Of a stretch of 64,000 nucleotides of DNA, positions 1-12,860 are shown piece by piece. The stretch is from Psilocybe azurescens (taxonomy: Eukaryota > Basidiomycota > Agaricomycetes > Agaricales > Agrocybaceae). The notes beneath the pieces were generated by a model. That model made no database searches. It saw nothing but the letters and a program-made list of their open reading frames with translations, and had not been told where the DNA came from. The translations under genes and the position numbers were made by a program. Each line of letters begins with the position of its first letter. The first letter of the stretch is position 1. The stretch is from contig JAJIRX010000853.1 in assembly GCA_023853785.1 (NCBI GenBank), positions 183,407 through 247,406 of the forward strand. Reading direction: 5' to 3'.

Positions 1-939
1 CCATGGAATCGAGGGCCTTGTTCTTCTTGATTGTACGATCTTGAGAGGGCATTGCAATGACGACTGACACTTGGAGCATTTCGATGCGAACTTTATAAGT
101 TATCGCAGGCGTTCCTGCCGTTGCACCAGATGGTGGTAAGTTAGCTCCCCCTGGCGAAGGTGGTACATCAGACGCAGCAATGATTTCAGCATCAAGACCA
201 TCCGCTTCTTCAGCATCAGGTTCCTGAGGTGGGGTGGAAGTGCGCCGAGAGCGGGACCACAGATGCCGTAGTGGCGAGCGAAGAGGGTGGCCAGTAGCGA
301 CACCTTCTGGGGACCCAGAGTCATTTACATTGGCATTGAGATTCTCGACGTTGATTTGCTGAGGGCCGCCTGAGATGATGATACCATCCTTAGGCACTCG
401 ACCATCTCTATATTTTCTTTTGACGAAAACAGGTTGGGCAGAAAGGGGCTGTGTATGATGCAATGGTAAGTATAGAACAAAACGACGAATGTGAGAGAGA
501 GGTAAAAGAAAGTTGATAGATAGATAACTGATGAGAGAAAGATGAACCAACTTTGATGTGATCCCAGGTGACACCGCCGTCCGCGAGCCACGTATCGAAG
601 AGCTTTGGTTTAGCGCCAAAGCGCTTTCGTTTTGAGCCTTGGGTGCGGGGAGCGAGGAACCTGCCAGCGGCCAAATGGTCGTCCTGCTCGCGTTGGAAGC
701 GCCTCCTGAGGATATAGGATCTCATAACGATAGCACATGACACAAACAGGAGAAGAAAGAGGGTCGCGAGGAAAGTGACGCTATTGTGATGTTAGTTACA
801 GCGAGTGAAAGAGAGAAAAAGAAACAAAAACTGACAGATAAAGGTTGCTGGATGTGCCAGAGCCTCCTCTGTCGCTGTGATCTGTAGGGGACGGGGAGGG
901 AGAGGAGGTTGGGGGAGGCTCGGCGGTGGATGAGGACAT
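1..939 (-). CDS. Single-pass membrane protein of unknown function (3' end cut by window)
   Basis: Three exons fit on the minus strand: 836-939, 552-780 and 1-448, joined by GT-AG introns with phases that agree. The start is the ATG at 937-939, opening with a Ser/Pro/Thr-rich leader of about 35 residues. A hydrophobic segment (VTFLATLFLLLFVSCAIVM) follows, then a basic stretch (RSYILRRRFQRE), so this is probably a type III or tail-in single-pass membrane protein. Exon 3 continues with VFVKRKYRDGRVPKDG and runs to base 1 near an IAMPS-like motif, still open. This architecture is common in mushroom genomes, but I know of no assigned function. The exon 1 donor (GTCAGT) was chosen over an overlapping GT because only it preserves the frame. 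Confidence 0.72.
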
Positions 940-1000
940 GGGGGATGGAAAAAGAAAGGGTGATGGGAATATCCGGTACCTGTTCCATCATTTACTCGGA

Positions 1001-1010
1001 CATATATAAG
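1001..1010 (+). promoter_or_regulatory. TATA-like box upstream of the DUF6533-like gene
   Basis: CATATATAAG lies about 45 bases before the ATG at 1054 and is the only TATA-like element in the 115-base gap between the two divergent genes. It supports transcription of the plus-strand gene starting between it and the ATG. Inferred from sequence only. Confidence 0.4.
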
Positions 1011-1053
1011 AGCAGTCAATTGGAAACAGACTCTCCCTTGCCCACCAGTGACC

Positions 1054-2496
1054 ATGTCCACCCCAACCCTTCAGCTCCCCAACGAGCTCAACCTCTCCCC
1101 CATCTCAGCGCCCACAAGTATTTCCTTGTCTGCACCCTCACCGTCGCCGCATGGGACTCCCTCGTTCTCTCCCCCCGCACTTGGCGTCTCTGGAAGACAC
1201 AAGGCTGGCCCGCTCTTAAGATCCTGTTCCACTTCTTAAGAGTATGGATGCCTGTTGAATTTATCATAGTCTGTGAGTCCCAGCGCCCATCTCTTGCCTG
1301 ATCAGTCAAAATTTAATCCCTCGATCAGCTGTCGCCTTTTTCGACACTAAATGGCCAATCTCCGTGCGCCCCCTCTCATCTTTCTCAACATACATACACT
1401 GAACAGTACTTTTAGTCCTGTGAAAATTTTATTTGTTTGAGCCCATTGCTACCGCTGTTCTCCTCGCCGCCAACTCTGGTAAATTCAACACACATGATTC
1501 AAATGATTTTTTTTAAATTCATTTCCGATAACAGCCGTCCATGTTATTCGCATTCATGCCATCTATGACAAGAACCGCACAGTTCTTTATCTCATGGGCG
1601 CTCTCTTTGCTCTTCAAATCGTTGTCACTGCTATTGCTTGTGGCTTCTACCGATGTGCGCTCCTTTTTCTCCGAGCCATTCTCTTCCTCTTGTCTTTTAC
1701 TAACGCCGCCCTCCAGCTGTACCGCTTCTCCAAGGTCAGGGATGCATTGCAGGTCCCAGACATAACTGGGTTGGAATCTACTGGGTTGCCCCTACTTTGC
1801 TATACACCGTTTCGGTAAATCATCTGCGCATCTATCTGCAGGGACAGAACTGATCCACAGCCACAGCTCGGTTTAGCTCTGATGCGCTCTATCAGCTCAC
1901 TTCAACAGCGCCCTCTCGGGGCATGGAAGCTCATGCTCCGTGATGGACTGAATCTCTACGGCGTAAGTTCGCCTTCCATCTCATCTTCATTCAAACTCGA
2001 AACACTAATCTATCTGATTCATCAGGCAATCTGGATCGTCAACATGGCCAACGTGCTCTTCTGGTTCATCATCACCCCCGACGATAAGGCCGACCCCATC
2101 AAGACCATTGTCACCTCCATGGCTGCCGTCCTTACCACTTCCATGACTCTCCGCATCATCCTTTCTGTCCGCGGAACCCTGGACCACGGTGGTTCCTTCG
2201 CTCTGTCTGCCTCCACCGGAGGCACCTCCTCCCGTACCACTCACGTCATCTCCGGGAGATCCGGAAACCATGCTACCAATATTAGCACCCACACTCCCCA
2301 TACCTACACCCTCGACGACTTGCGCTCCAAGCCTGAGGGCGAGTGGCCCAGCGCCGACGGCGACACCAAGAGCAGCGTGCACCTCGCAGAGGATGGTATC
2401 AAGGGTCTCGCCCGGGCTGACTCTCACAATGCCGGTGTCAAAATCACCATCGACAGGGAGATTGGCTATGATGACACTGAGCGCTACAGAAAATAA
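1054..2496 (+). CDS. Multi-pass membrane protein (DUF6533-like), two apparent frameshifts
   Basis: The ATG at 1054 starts a family-like N-terminus that must switch frame near 1108-1113 to continue as AHKYFLVCTLTVAAWDSLV. Exons follow with introns at 1273-1328, about 1361-1410, within 1478-1535, 1656-1718, 1818-1868 and 1962-2025. A second frame switch is needed at the A4 run near 1423, just before FYLFEPIATAVLLAANS. Repeated hydrophobic segments (for example MGALFALQIVVTAIACGFYR and AIWIVNMANVLFWFIIT) indicate about seven membrane passes. The last exon (2026-2496) adds a polar cytoplasmic tail of about 100 residues. The family is abundant in Agaricomycetes and functionally uncharacterised. 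Both frame breaks are solved by one missing base, so assembly error is more likely than a pseudogene. Confidence 0.7.
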
Positions 2497-5400
2497 GCAA
2501 ATTAGTATGGGCGGGCGGGGATGGACAGATCTGGGCAATCTGAGGATGTGTGTTCACATGTCCTCGCAAATTCTTCCGTTTCCGAACAGTCGTAGGGTGT
2601 GTTGTTTGAGGAGTATCTATTATTATATCGCCCGTTATCTTTGATTTTTCTATGTAAATCCATTCCCTGTTCTTCGTACATTCTGCCTTGATATATCACA
2701 TCCTATTGAAAACTAATAGGCAGCTCAATCATGAATACGACGCATCTGTTGATTACCTGGGTCTTTGGATGAGAGCGTTGCATCTCCTGCGTTTCATCAA
2801 AGTTCTATGATATCAAAGTTGTCTAAACCCGTCCTCTTCTGATCCACCACTGGTCCCAATGAGAACTTTCTGACATTCGAAGCGCCAAACACATGGCCAC
2901 ATTGCGAATTACCTGTGCAACGATGGAAAATACGGTTATGCAAATACAAACGTCAAAACTGGCTTTGCTCCAACGACGACGTTTCATCAGATATTCAAAA
3001 TACATTGTTATGGTACTGACAGCTCACTGGCAAGAGAAACCGTTTACCATCATATGTGTAAGCTGCCATAACCCGAACATCTAATTAGGTCGCCGTACAG
3101 TGACCATTTACTTAAATCATATAAGTACATTGCAGGAGACCATCTTGTGACCCTTCATGCCATTCGTTTAAACTAGGATATCATGTTTGAATTGGGAATC
3201 TCGCTGATTGGATACAGAGTGTACTTACTTACTGCTTCCATGCAGTACAATGACAGCAAAATAACTCCCTATATAATAAAAATTGTGATACTCATCTATG
3301 CGCCAATACACTGGATGCAACGCGGTGGCATCCATATATCTCTGCGCTTCCTTCGGTGACTTAGGCTCTCCGAGACCTCCTCACCAATGGTTGTGGCTTA
3401 TCCTCGTTCCCGCTGGTTCCCGTCAGCATCCACTCCCATTACTTACCCTTTATGATATTCTATCACTACTTATGGCTAGGATTGAAAATTTACAAGCCGA
3501 TCACATGCGAGTCCTAATAGCTGCCCGGATCCCTGATTCAACTTGAATTCAACAGATTCGACTATCGGTAGTGTTGCAAATTCCCAACCTTTCCAGGCAC
3601 TTCCGCCTACTTCCGCCAGGGCATTTCTTGGCGTCTTGTAGCACGGAAAGTCAGTTACAAATTCAACGTTTTCTCTAGCGTAGTATTGAGCCCGACAAGA
3701 TGGGCTTCGCCGAACACAAATACTGTAAAAGTTACCATATTAGGGATTGGTGGCGCGTACAATATTGTCTCAAAAAATTAAATACCGCAACGGTGAGCGC
3801 CAAGAAGGCCCAGCAAGGTCCAGACTCCAAACTCCAAGAGGGGTTGCAATTAGGCTGAAACTCGATCGATTGAAGAGTTAGGTCTGATTTTAACCGATAC
3901 ATAGCCCGTTAGGAAGCCATCGTTTCTAACAGCTGCTTGGTAGTTGCTCATTCTATATCCTAACCTGGGACAAATCAAAACTCGTTGCTAAAGTTGCACA
4001 ACAGTTTACCGACCTAAATTAACCAGAGTACTTGTAGATATCATTCTGGGCCGGTGATCCCTATGTGATCAAGGCCCATACTCGTAACAGTTGATTGTAG
4101 GTCAACCAGTCACCGTGATAGAAACATGGAATAAGAACAAAGCAAAACGTATATCGTGTTGAATCGCGTAAATGCATCTGTTAGCGGTGTTTAGTAGTTA
4201 GCACCAGATGTCTGGTGCGAAAAAGAAAAGACGAAGTACCTTTTGAGTGGAGCTATAGGTTGGGAGGAACGCTCCCTTGGTACCGAGATCATGACAGAAT
4301 ATCCAACGTTTTTGTTGCTGATCTCACTTCCGTCTTCAAAGATATTGCCGAAATAGTCCACCATTTAGCAATCGTAACCGACCTGGCATCCCGAGCTGCG
4401 ATTCAAATTCTCAATGACTGGACAATACAGTATTTGCGTAGAACTGTTGACAAGCCTCACAGATGATGAGTGATAATCAAAGCCGTTAGCCCTGCGATCA
4501 TTCTGATTGTATATTTTCTTTTCAGCGCACCTCTTTTGCTGATTCTTGGATAGAAAATAGTTCATTGTGAATACATCTTGTGAGTAGCAGATAAGTGTGG
4601 CACATGGACTTGGTCCAACCTGATACATCCAGTGGATGTATTTGACCCATAAAACTCATCGAACATCATGGACTACGGAAGCTAAAAGATGCCTGTGGAC
4701 ATGGGTTAAGAGAAGCGAACGGACATACACAATTTCATGGCCGACAATGGTCCTCAGTGCAATTATCTTTTCATTCGGAGCAGAGAATATTGAAGATATT
4801 TGGCCAATAGAAGTCATAAAATATCATAAGCCGGTAAATAGGGCGCTGAGAGTTCTTGGATCACAGAACTTTTATTTCAATAGCGAATCCAGACATGTCG
4901 AGTCAGTGATAATAACTTCAACGCACACTTAGATGGAAGGCTTTGCCAAAAACTAGATTCATTTTTATCGTGTTCCATGTAAGAGGTCTTTCTTAAAAAT
5001 GAGAATAGACGGCTGTGTCAAATACCGGGTCTTTAAGCGCTCAAAGTCTAACGCAGCATCTTAGGACTTCCTTTCAAGATTTCGTTTTGGTTCAACAATC
5101 GTTCAGGACGGCTTATAAAGAGCAGAATTATCACCCCAAACTTGGAAGGTCGACATCAAATAACAAAGATGATGATGAGTCGATGCTTTACGATTCACCT
5201 TTAATTTATCATTACTTGCCACCATTCGACTTGAACTTCACTGTGAGGCTTGTGCCAGTGCCCTCCATATATTCTGCTGAGCCAATTTCTCCAACACATA
5301 CGCAGACTCGATGCTTTGTCGACCCGATGGGATTTCACACCGACCCGATCGTTCTTGAACTTATCGAGCATACTGCGGAAGTTCTGTGAAGTAGATAACA

Positions 5401-6734
5401 GAGAAACATCACATGAGAGTGTCCCTTTGCAACAGGTTTGGAAGATTCCCGAAGAAATTTATTGCTGGAAGAAAAGGAAGCGTGCGGCGCTGTGCAGGAC
5501 ATCCCACATTGTGGGAAATATTTGCCCTGATCTTGACCCCAGTCAAATAAATGCTCGAATACGTTATACTTGTTCACCAGACCCCCATTTCTGTGCCTAT
5601 CTTCATTCTCGTTTGTCTATCAGGGCTTGCTATAAAATTTCTCAATGGAAGAAACCGCAGAGCACTATGTAACTGCCAGGGATCGAGTCGTGGCCTTCCC
5701 GTGGCACTGTATGCTTCCCGTACATGTACAGTTCCTTTCGTGGCTTCGTGCTGATACTTTCTGAGCCTGCGTGGTTTCTCCTGAGTTTTGGATTCACGGC
5801 CAATTATTCTAAGTAAAAAGTGGCATATAATGGGAAATCTGCTACTGCACCTGCGAGGGTTCAGGGCATATTCGATTCGGTCTGAATCAGCAGACCAACC
5901 ATTAGTAAATCTTTGACGCACTTTGCGAACGCCGAAGTACTTATCAGAGGTGACTAGGAATATGGATGAACGGGGCTAGAAGACCAGGGCTGCCAACGGC
6001 GACCTTTGATATTGGAAAATGAAAAGCTCCTGGTCATGTGCACATGCATAACGGTATATGTCAACGAAGAATTGGAAAAGAATTCTATAAGTTTACTACA
6101 GTTAAGTTAGCATAGAACTGTTCACTAGAATGAGGATTTGAGAAAAGAATCGTCATCGACAACTATAGGAGCAGTAAAAGATTTCCTGCATCCACCAAAT
6201 TGTTCTGACTGGGAAGCACAGAAAAGGGTTTACAAATACACCCTGAGCTTGTTGTAATACGAACCGGAAGATGTTGCCGCAAGCATGACGAAAACAACGG
6301 AAAAAGATACCAAGCAAGCAATCAACTCCTCCGAAAATAGCGATGGAAATCTTACAGCGAGTGAAAAGGACCTGCATACGATAGGCGAAGACAATCAGAC
6401 AACCATTTGAAGAGGACGTCCATTCGAATCCATCGTCTAACCGGGAGAAGAAAAAGCGATTGAACGAGATGTGATGGCAATGTGGCACCGGGAGAGAAAT
6501 AATACGCATGAAGCATGGTTTCGTAACGCTTCTGCTTAGGGCCGGGGACTTCAGGGCTTTCACTCCCTTGCATAGTTATAACCAAGATGTCTGTCGAGTT
6601 GGGGGCCAATCGTCTGCGAACTACGGTAACCTCTCAGATACGCCGAGAGGAGGTCTAACTTCGACCTTTGGTCGAGTATATATTAAGAGTAAGGTAGTAT
6701 ATGAACCTCTTGGGGGATGGGTAGATTCCAAAGG
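2497..6734. other. Gene-poor region, 4.2 kb
   Basis: No recognisable protein, tRNA or transposon domain was found on either strand. Short ORFs exist: a minus-strand ORF at 2823-3005 with one hydrophobic segment, a plus ORF at 4215-4466, a plus ORF at 5015-5389, and overlapping minus ORFs at 6153-6609. None shows a motif I know, and none joins neighbours through convincing splice sites. The composition is AT-richer than the flanking genes. It could hold decayed elements or lineage-specific genes. Confidence 0.55.
4201..4218. repeat. 18-bp palindrome GCACCAGA-TG-TCTGGTGC
   Basis: Perfect 8-bp inverted arms separated by two bases, in the middle of the gene-poor region. The bases before it (tgtttagtagtta) recur at about 30460 followed by CACCAG, but without the second arm there. 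It may be a protein-binding site or a repeat remnant. Confidence 0.5.
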
Positions 6735-7159
6735 TTATTTTTGTGATCCCAGAGCCTCTGTGGTAAAGATATGAGATCTGCTTTAGGACGTTGGCCTTTA
6801 GGACGTACCCTCATTGGCTTCAGCAAATCGCGCTCCAACCCGCTCGGAGTGTTTGATGAATTTCTCGGTGCAGTTCATGATACAGGTTTCCTTTAATATT
6901 GAATTAATACCATCGTGTTAGACGGTTAGTTTGATTTAAAAAACCTCTTTAGTCGACAGCGCCTTAGATGAGAAATCATTGCAGCACGTATTGAAGCACT
7001 TTTCAACAAGATTTGAGTACATTCGGAGAAAGTCTTGCATCTGTTTTAAAAAAAATGAAGAGTGACACGAAGAACAGCAGACGTAGAACGCACCTGTCTC
7101 TTCTCGATAATCTTGGTCATATGAGCCTGCTCTGCAGGGTTGAAGTTTGAAAAGTCCAT
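6735..7159 (-). CDS. TIM9: Mitochondrial intermembrane-space chaperone subunit Tim9
   Basis: Four small exons fit exactly: 7094-7159, 6945-7040, 6809-6890 and 6735-6757, totalling 267 bases (88 residues plus stop), with GT-AG introns of about 50 bases. The protein starts [20 protein letters not shown] and contains the small-Tim pattern: [14 protein letters not shown], a CFNTC pair, then ETCIMNC, followed by [13 protein letters not shown]. This is the twin CX3C signature and the C-terminal helix of Tim9. Tim9 forms a hexamer with Tim10 and escorts hydrophobic carrier precursors to the TIM22 complex. Length matches the family (about 85-90 residues). It is divergent to the DAHP synthase gene, 362 bases apart. 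No single ORF spans it because of the introns. Confidence 0.93.
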
Positions 7160-7270
7160 GATAAGGGTAAGTTACGAAGGACAAGGTATATGGACTTGTA
7201 AAGTGGTGACGGAGGATGGTTCGAAATTCAATCCGCATGACGGAGTAGAAATGGTATTGGGTCCGAGTAT

Positions 7271-7276
7271 CACGTG
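7271..7276. promoter_or_regulatory. CACGTG E-box between TIM9 and DAHP synthase
   Basis: A CACGTG hexamer (TATCACGTGCG context) sits 112 bases upstream of the TIM9 start and about 250 bases upstream of the DAHP synthase start. Such sites bind bHLH factors (Cbf1/Pho4-like) in fungi; use here is an inference. Confidence 0.35.
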
Positions 7277-7521
7277 CGCAATTTTTCTTTGAGATTGCTT
7301 ACCCCAGAGGGGTTGTTCTTTTCGAGTCATCTATCACCATAACGAACCCCAATTCATTTCTTCGATAACTTCCTACACATCTACCTGGGTCACCAAAACG
7401 TGCATTTATAGAGTCACAAATAGATTTCTACAATTCAACAAGTGTGTCTAATATTACTACTCCCACGATCAATCGTATATATAAGGGTCCCTAACATATT
7501 TTTAAAGTGTCTGAACCCGAC

Positions 7522-8899
<1,378 letters not shown>

Positions 8900-9514
8900 T
8901 TCTTGTAGGTCTCTCGTGACTATTCTCCAAACCTTTCTAGCTAAACAAAATCGCAAAATCTCAGTTCTGGTCAAAACTATATATAGAATGTATTGATATA
9001 GAAATTATAGAATGCATTGAACCTTGTAATCTCCACAGGAAATTTATCCTCAGTATCCGGCTGGAATCGCCATCAAGATTATAATTTCAGAACCACGGAT
9101 CAGTACGCACAAGCAATGCTCATCATCTGGTCAGGATCCTTTCGTACTTATCGAGAGTGGAACTTCGGTATTTTCTCTATCTATCGGGTTGATTATTGCT
9201 CATTGCATGAATAATCATTCTCAAAAGTGTACTTCGCCTCAAATGCTTCCATTATCGGCGCATTCTCGACTACTACTAAGATGATTGGGGAGGCAGGATT
9301 TGTTCAAAAGCGTGGCCATCTATAACTTGAAGATTCGCCATGGCCGAGAAACCTAGTAATTGGACAAATGGCAGACACGGCTACTTCAAAAGCCGACAGC
9401 TATACCATCGCAGTTTAGTCGATGGCTTTGGGAGAACAGGAATACGGTTTTGGTGATTGAGGTGCGTTACTCGGGCATGAATCTAAACGTTACAAAGCAC
9501 TCGTAATCTAAATC
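8900..9514. other. Intergenic, no gene recognised
   Basis: This 615-base stretch separates the convergent DAHP synthase and first metallo-beta-lactamase genes. A short plus ORF at 9017-9214 has no recognisable motif. No tRNA or repeat was seen. Confidence 0.5.
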
Positions 9515-10413
9515 TCATAAGGAAGAAATCTTTCCAGGCCAAAAGGCTGATCCACCCTTATTCTCTACATACCAGGCAAGCTCGTGCGCAATTATTACCC
9601 TCACGCGTGGTATCTTCAGTAGTTCACGTATACGATCGATATGCTCCTCTGCACGTTTCTTGTCAACATGCAGGCAAAAGTGGGGTTCCAGGGAGTGCCG
9701 ACTTTGATTGAAGACTCTCCGGTGATTATCTTCCAATGGTGTGCACTGTCAGCCGCAAGATAAATCCATGCACCATCCGAGGAGGTTCTCGTCAGGACGT
9801 TTACGTGTCCGGGGAGATGACCTGGGCTATCAACGATGTAAAGGCTTCCGTCGCCGTAAAAATCGAGAGCGTGGGGGAACGGTCCGATTGCTGGAGAATC
9901 TGTCAAGTCTAAATATCGGGTCCGATGTGTCGGATATATGTCAGTTGAATGCGTTGCGTCCGGGACTGTTGGATAGCCTTGGGAGAGGAGGGGTTCGACA
10001 TGCTTCGTTCGCGATGAATGTACTTTTGGTAAATACGCTTGAATCACCCGTATGGTCCCAGTGGATATGCGAAATGCAGACGTAATCTATATCGTCGGGC
10101 TTCATATCTCCTTTGGCAAGAGAGCTAATACAATCTTGCGATGCATCGACTGAAACTGAGGGGCTTTGAATATGGTCTTTTGCACGGCCGGTGGATAATT
10201 CTCCATATCACGTCGTATGCCTAGGTCAAAGAGGAATTTGTGGCCGTTGGTGGAGTGCTGTATCAAGAAACACAACGATGGCAATGTGATTGATTTGGAG
10301 AAGTCGGGTACTGGATTCGTAATGAAAAGATCTTCGGGCGCCGTCATTTGTCCCCCTTCGAGCGCAGAAACGGTGCAATACGCTTGATTAGTGGCTGGAA
10401 TAGGAAGAGTCAT
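9515..10413 (-). CDS. Metallo-beta-lactamase-fold hydrolase, copy 1 (apparent frameshifts)
   Basis: This looks like a lactonase-type MBL enzyme (AHL-lactonase/AttM-like), whose members hydrolyse lactones or other esters with two metal ions. The start at 10413 gives ALEGG..LFITNPVPDF, then SFLIQHS-like and FDLGIRRDMENYPPAV. The metal motif SHIHWDHTGD is encoded near 10050, DSAHHW near 9750, and a late IIAHE plus NKGGSAFWPGKISSL tail ends at 9515. These blocks lie in different frames: breaks are needed near 10150, near 10000 and near 9690. The break near 9690 is solved by one extra C in a C4 run. All ligand motifs survive, so assembly error is as likely as real decay. It is a tandem neighbour of copy 2, same strand, 378 bases apart. 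Confidence 0.7.
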
Positions 10414-10791
10414 TTTGGTTTCCTTAGACTATGTAAGTGCTAGTGAATCAGAGATGTGAAAGGTTGGCACCCACCTTTTGCATTCAACGTGCAATGCGTG
10501 AAACGAGGCCTTGGAGTCTTGAAGACTCTGGATATATAGGAAATATAAGAATTGTTATGGGGTGATATGCAACGTCGAAACCTCGTACTACTTCGCCTAT
10601 TAGTATTACAACAAATATCCTTATCATCAAAATACCGATAGCCTTAGTCACAGGACCAGTACGAGAACTCGGATTACTAAGTAGGGAGAATACAGTGAAC
10701 AGCTGGCTAGAGGTAGATAGATACTTAACAATAAAATCAACTATCGAACCATAAACGCATCGGAACGATACCGAAATGGGAAAATCGTCTA

Positions 10792-11680
10792 TCAAAGAGA
10801 CGCAATCTTTCCAGGCCAGAAAGATTCTCCACCTTTGTTCTTTGTATACCATGGCTCATCGTGAGCTATAAGCACCTGGACACGGGGGAGTTTCCAAACG
10901 GCATTGATGTAACGAATGTGTTCTTCAGCCGCCTCTTTGTCTACATGAGCACAGGTGTGCAAGTGGCCCGAATGTCCTACGGCGACCTGTGATTCAAAGG
11001 TAATAAGATTCCAATGGTGAGCACTGTCGCCGCCTAGGAATATCCAACCCCCGTCTTGAGAGGTTCGCGCGAGGATATTGACGTGTCCTGGAAGATGTCC
11101 CGGAGCGTCGATGATGTAGAGGCTGCCGTCTCCATAAAAATCGAGCGAGCGAGGGAAAGGGCCAATGGGTTTCCAATCACTGGGGTCCAAAAGTTTGTGC
11201 GATCTGGGGGGAGTAAATCGGAAGCAAAACGACCATTCGGATCGTCTGGATATTTAGACCCCTGCAAGAGAGATTGAGCGGCACCACCGATTAAGAAGGT
11301 GCTGTTCGAGAATGGACGAGTGTCGCCGGTGTGATCCCAGTGGAGATGCGATAGACAGACGTATTTGATGTCACTCGGCTGTAAGCCTCCCTTTGAAGAG
11401 ATTCCACAACATCTTGCTTGACATTCACGGGGTAGGTGTTCTTCACCCATTCGACGATAGCTGGAGGATGATTTTCCCAATCTTTGCGAATTCCGAGATC
11501 GAATACAAACTTCTCATCGCGTTGAGAATGGCGGATAAGGAAACTTAAGGAAGGTGCTGTGGTAACGTGTCCTGGGACACCATTGTTGATGAACATGTCA
11601 TCTAAAAGGTCGATTAGGCCTGCCTCAAGAGCAGATACATCGCAAAATGCCTGGTTCTCTGCCGGTGGCGGGAGTGACAT
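10792..11680 (-). CDS. Metallo-beta-lactamase-fold hydrolase, copy 2 (apparent frameshifts)
   Basis: Paralogue of the preceding copy with the same block order. The start at 11680 gives LPPPAENQAFCDVSALEAG, then FDLGIRKDWENHPPAIVEW, YVCLSHLHWDHTGDTRPF (the HxHxDH metal site), DSAHHWNLITFESQVAVG, HVDKEAAEEHIRYI, VLIAHDEPWYTKNKGG and ESFWPGKIASL. Two frame changes are needed, near 11400 and at the A3 run near 11194-11196 (minus-strand CACAAAC). Each is repaired by one added base. Total length, about 295 residues, is normal for a lactonase-type MBL. All expected metal ligands are present. Substrate is unknown; in fungi such genes often sit near secondary-metabolite genes, but none is evident here. 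Confidence 0.75.
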
Positions 11681-12189
11681 GGTGATTCAAGACGAAAGTT
11701 GCAGCGGTTGCGCAACAGTGTAGCCAAGCAGTTTGCCTTGGAATCGGTGGGAGACAAAGTGTGGTGGGGCCTCGGATTACCAGAGCCATTATATACACAA
11801 GGGCCGCCACCCATAGATATTTCTGTGAATGTTATTGATGAGCTTTTCCCATAGATTCACATGAAGGACCAATTAGATAGGCTGACATCTTTATTTGGTA
11901 TCAGGTGGTCACTTCACTGGCACAAAGAATATCCAGCGGCAGAGCGAGGCCTGCAGCTATGAGAACGATTATTTTTGCCAAAGCCTGCCCATCACTAAGT
12001 AAATAAAGTGTGCACCCACATATCGAGTGTGTTGTATCGTCTAAGTAAAGTGTATCGGACGTTGGTATCGCAGCCTCTTGGTTTGCCGAGCGATGAAGCA
12101 GGGAAAGCATGATCATGCTTAGTATCCGGCAATGTCGTCATATGAGTGGTAGCCATTAGTAGGAAACAGTTCAGTCTTGGTCTAAACCA
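11681..12189. other. Intergenic between MBL copies 2 and 3
   Basis: About 500 bases with no supported gene. Small ORFs at 11614-11814 and 11901-12116 on the minus strand lack any motif. The region holds the upstream sequence of MBL copy 2. Confidence 0.45.
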
Positions 12190-12860
12190 AACTCTTTCAG
12201 GTCCAAGGTGGTCAGAACTCGATAAAGTTCTTGCAGAGACAATCGATTAACGAATCGCCCCTTCATCTTGTGCGCAATTGTCTGTACATGTCCTGAATGT
12301 TCTACCGCGTTTTTCGATATCTCCAGTTATAACTTTATCCTCAAAATGTAGGCGTGATGATCTTCATGTGGTTAAAGAGATGTCCGGGGAAGAACATCGA
12401 AGAAATGGAACGGCTGGGGATGGGACCGATAGCGTTCCAAGGAGGCCTTACGCTCTAAGGGTGAGCTCGAATTTTCGGTTGTGGACTGTCGAATGAGAAA
12501 ATGCTGGTACGGAATGAACGTGTCTTGTCCGTGTTGTCCCAATGCCCATACGAGAAACAAACATAGTAAATGACACATGCGCGCATGCCCTCTTGCGAGC
12601 CATTCTATGACGTCTTGCTTAATTTGAGCAAGATTGACAACTTCGAGCCTCGAGGGGTATTGTCCCAGCTTGCGAGCGCCGAGATCACAAACCCAATACG
12701 ATCCTTGGACTGTTGAATGAGGATGACAAGAAGGATGTTCTGGCTACTTCGTCTTTGATGCCATTGAAGAAGCCCTCGACGTCTCTTAGCATGATGAAGC
12801 CTGTTTTAGAGCGGATACGTTGCAAAATGCCTAATTCGTCGTAGGTGGTGGAAGCTAAGT
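12190..12860 (-). pseudogene. Decayed third metallo-beta-lactamase copy
   Basis: Conceptual reading on the minus strand matches copies 1 and 2 throughout but is broken. From 12860 the reading is ACT TAG LPPP TTN TAG AFCNVSAL, so the start codon is lost and two in-frame TAG stops replace sense codons that copy 2 keeps. The metal motif SHLHWDHTGD has become SYGHWDNTDK, so the first and last histidines of HxHxDH are lost. Later blocks AIGPIP..PGHLFNHMKII and EHSGHVQTIAHK still align in order with the other copies, to about 12190. Unlike the neighbours' single-base breaks, these substitutions cannot be homopolymer errors. This is a genuine pseudogene. Confidence 0.82.

Noticed and set aside
1048..1108. 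A 61-base intron (GTGACC...CTCAG) instead of a frameshift at the start of the DUF6533-like gene
   Set aside because: It looks splice-like, but the upstream frame it would join has a stop at the TATA box and no Met, so no start codon would remain.
1054..1430. Programmed ribosomal frameshifting
   Set aside because: No slippery heptamer or pseudoknot is evident and similar breaks occur in many unrelated genes, so consensus error is simpler.
2005..2538. 177-residue minus-strand ORF
   Set aside because: Shadow of the real plus-strand last exon of the DUF6533-like gene; Gly/Asp-rich composition is the antisense of its codons.
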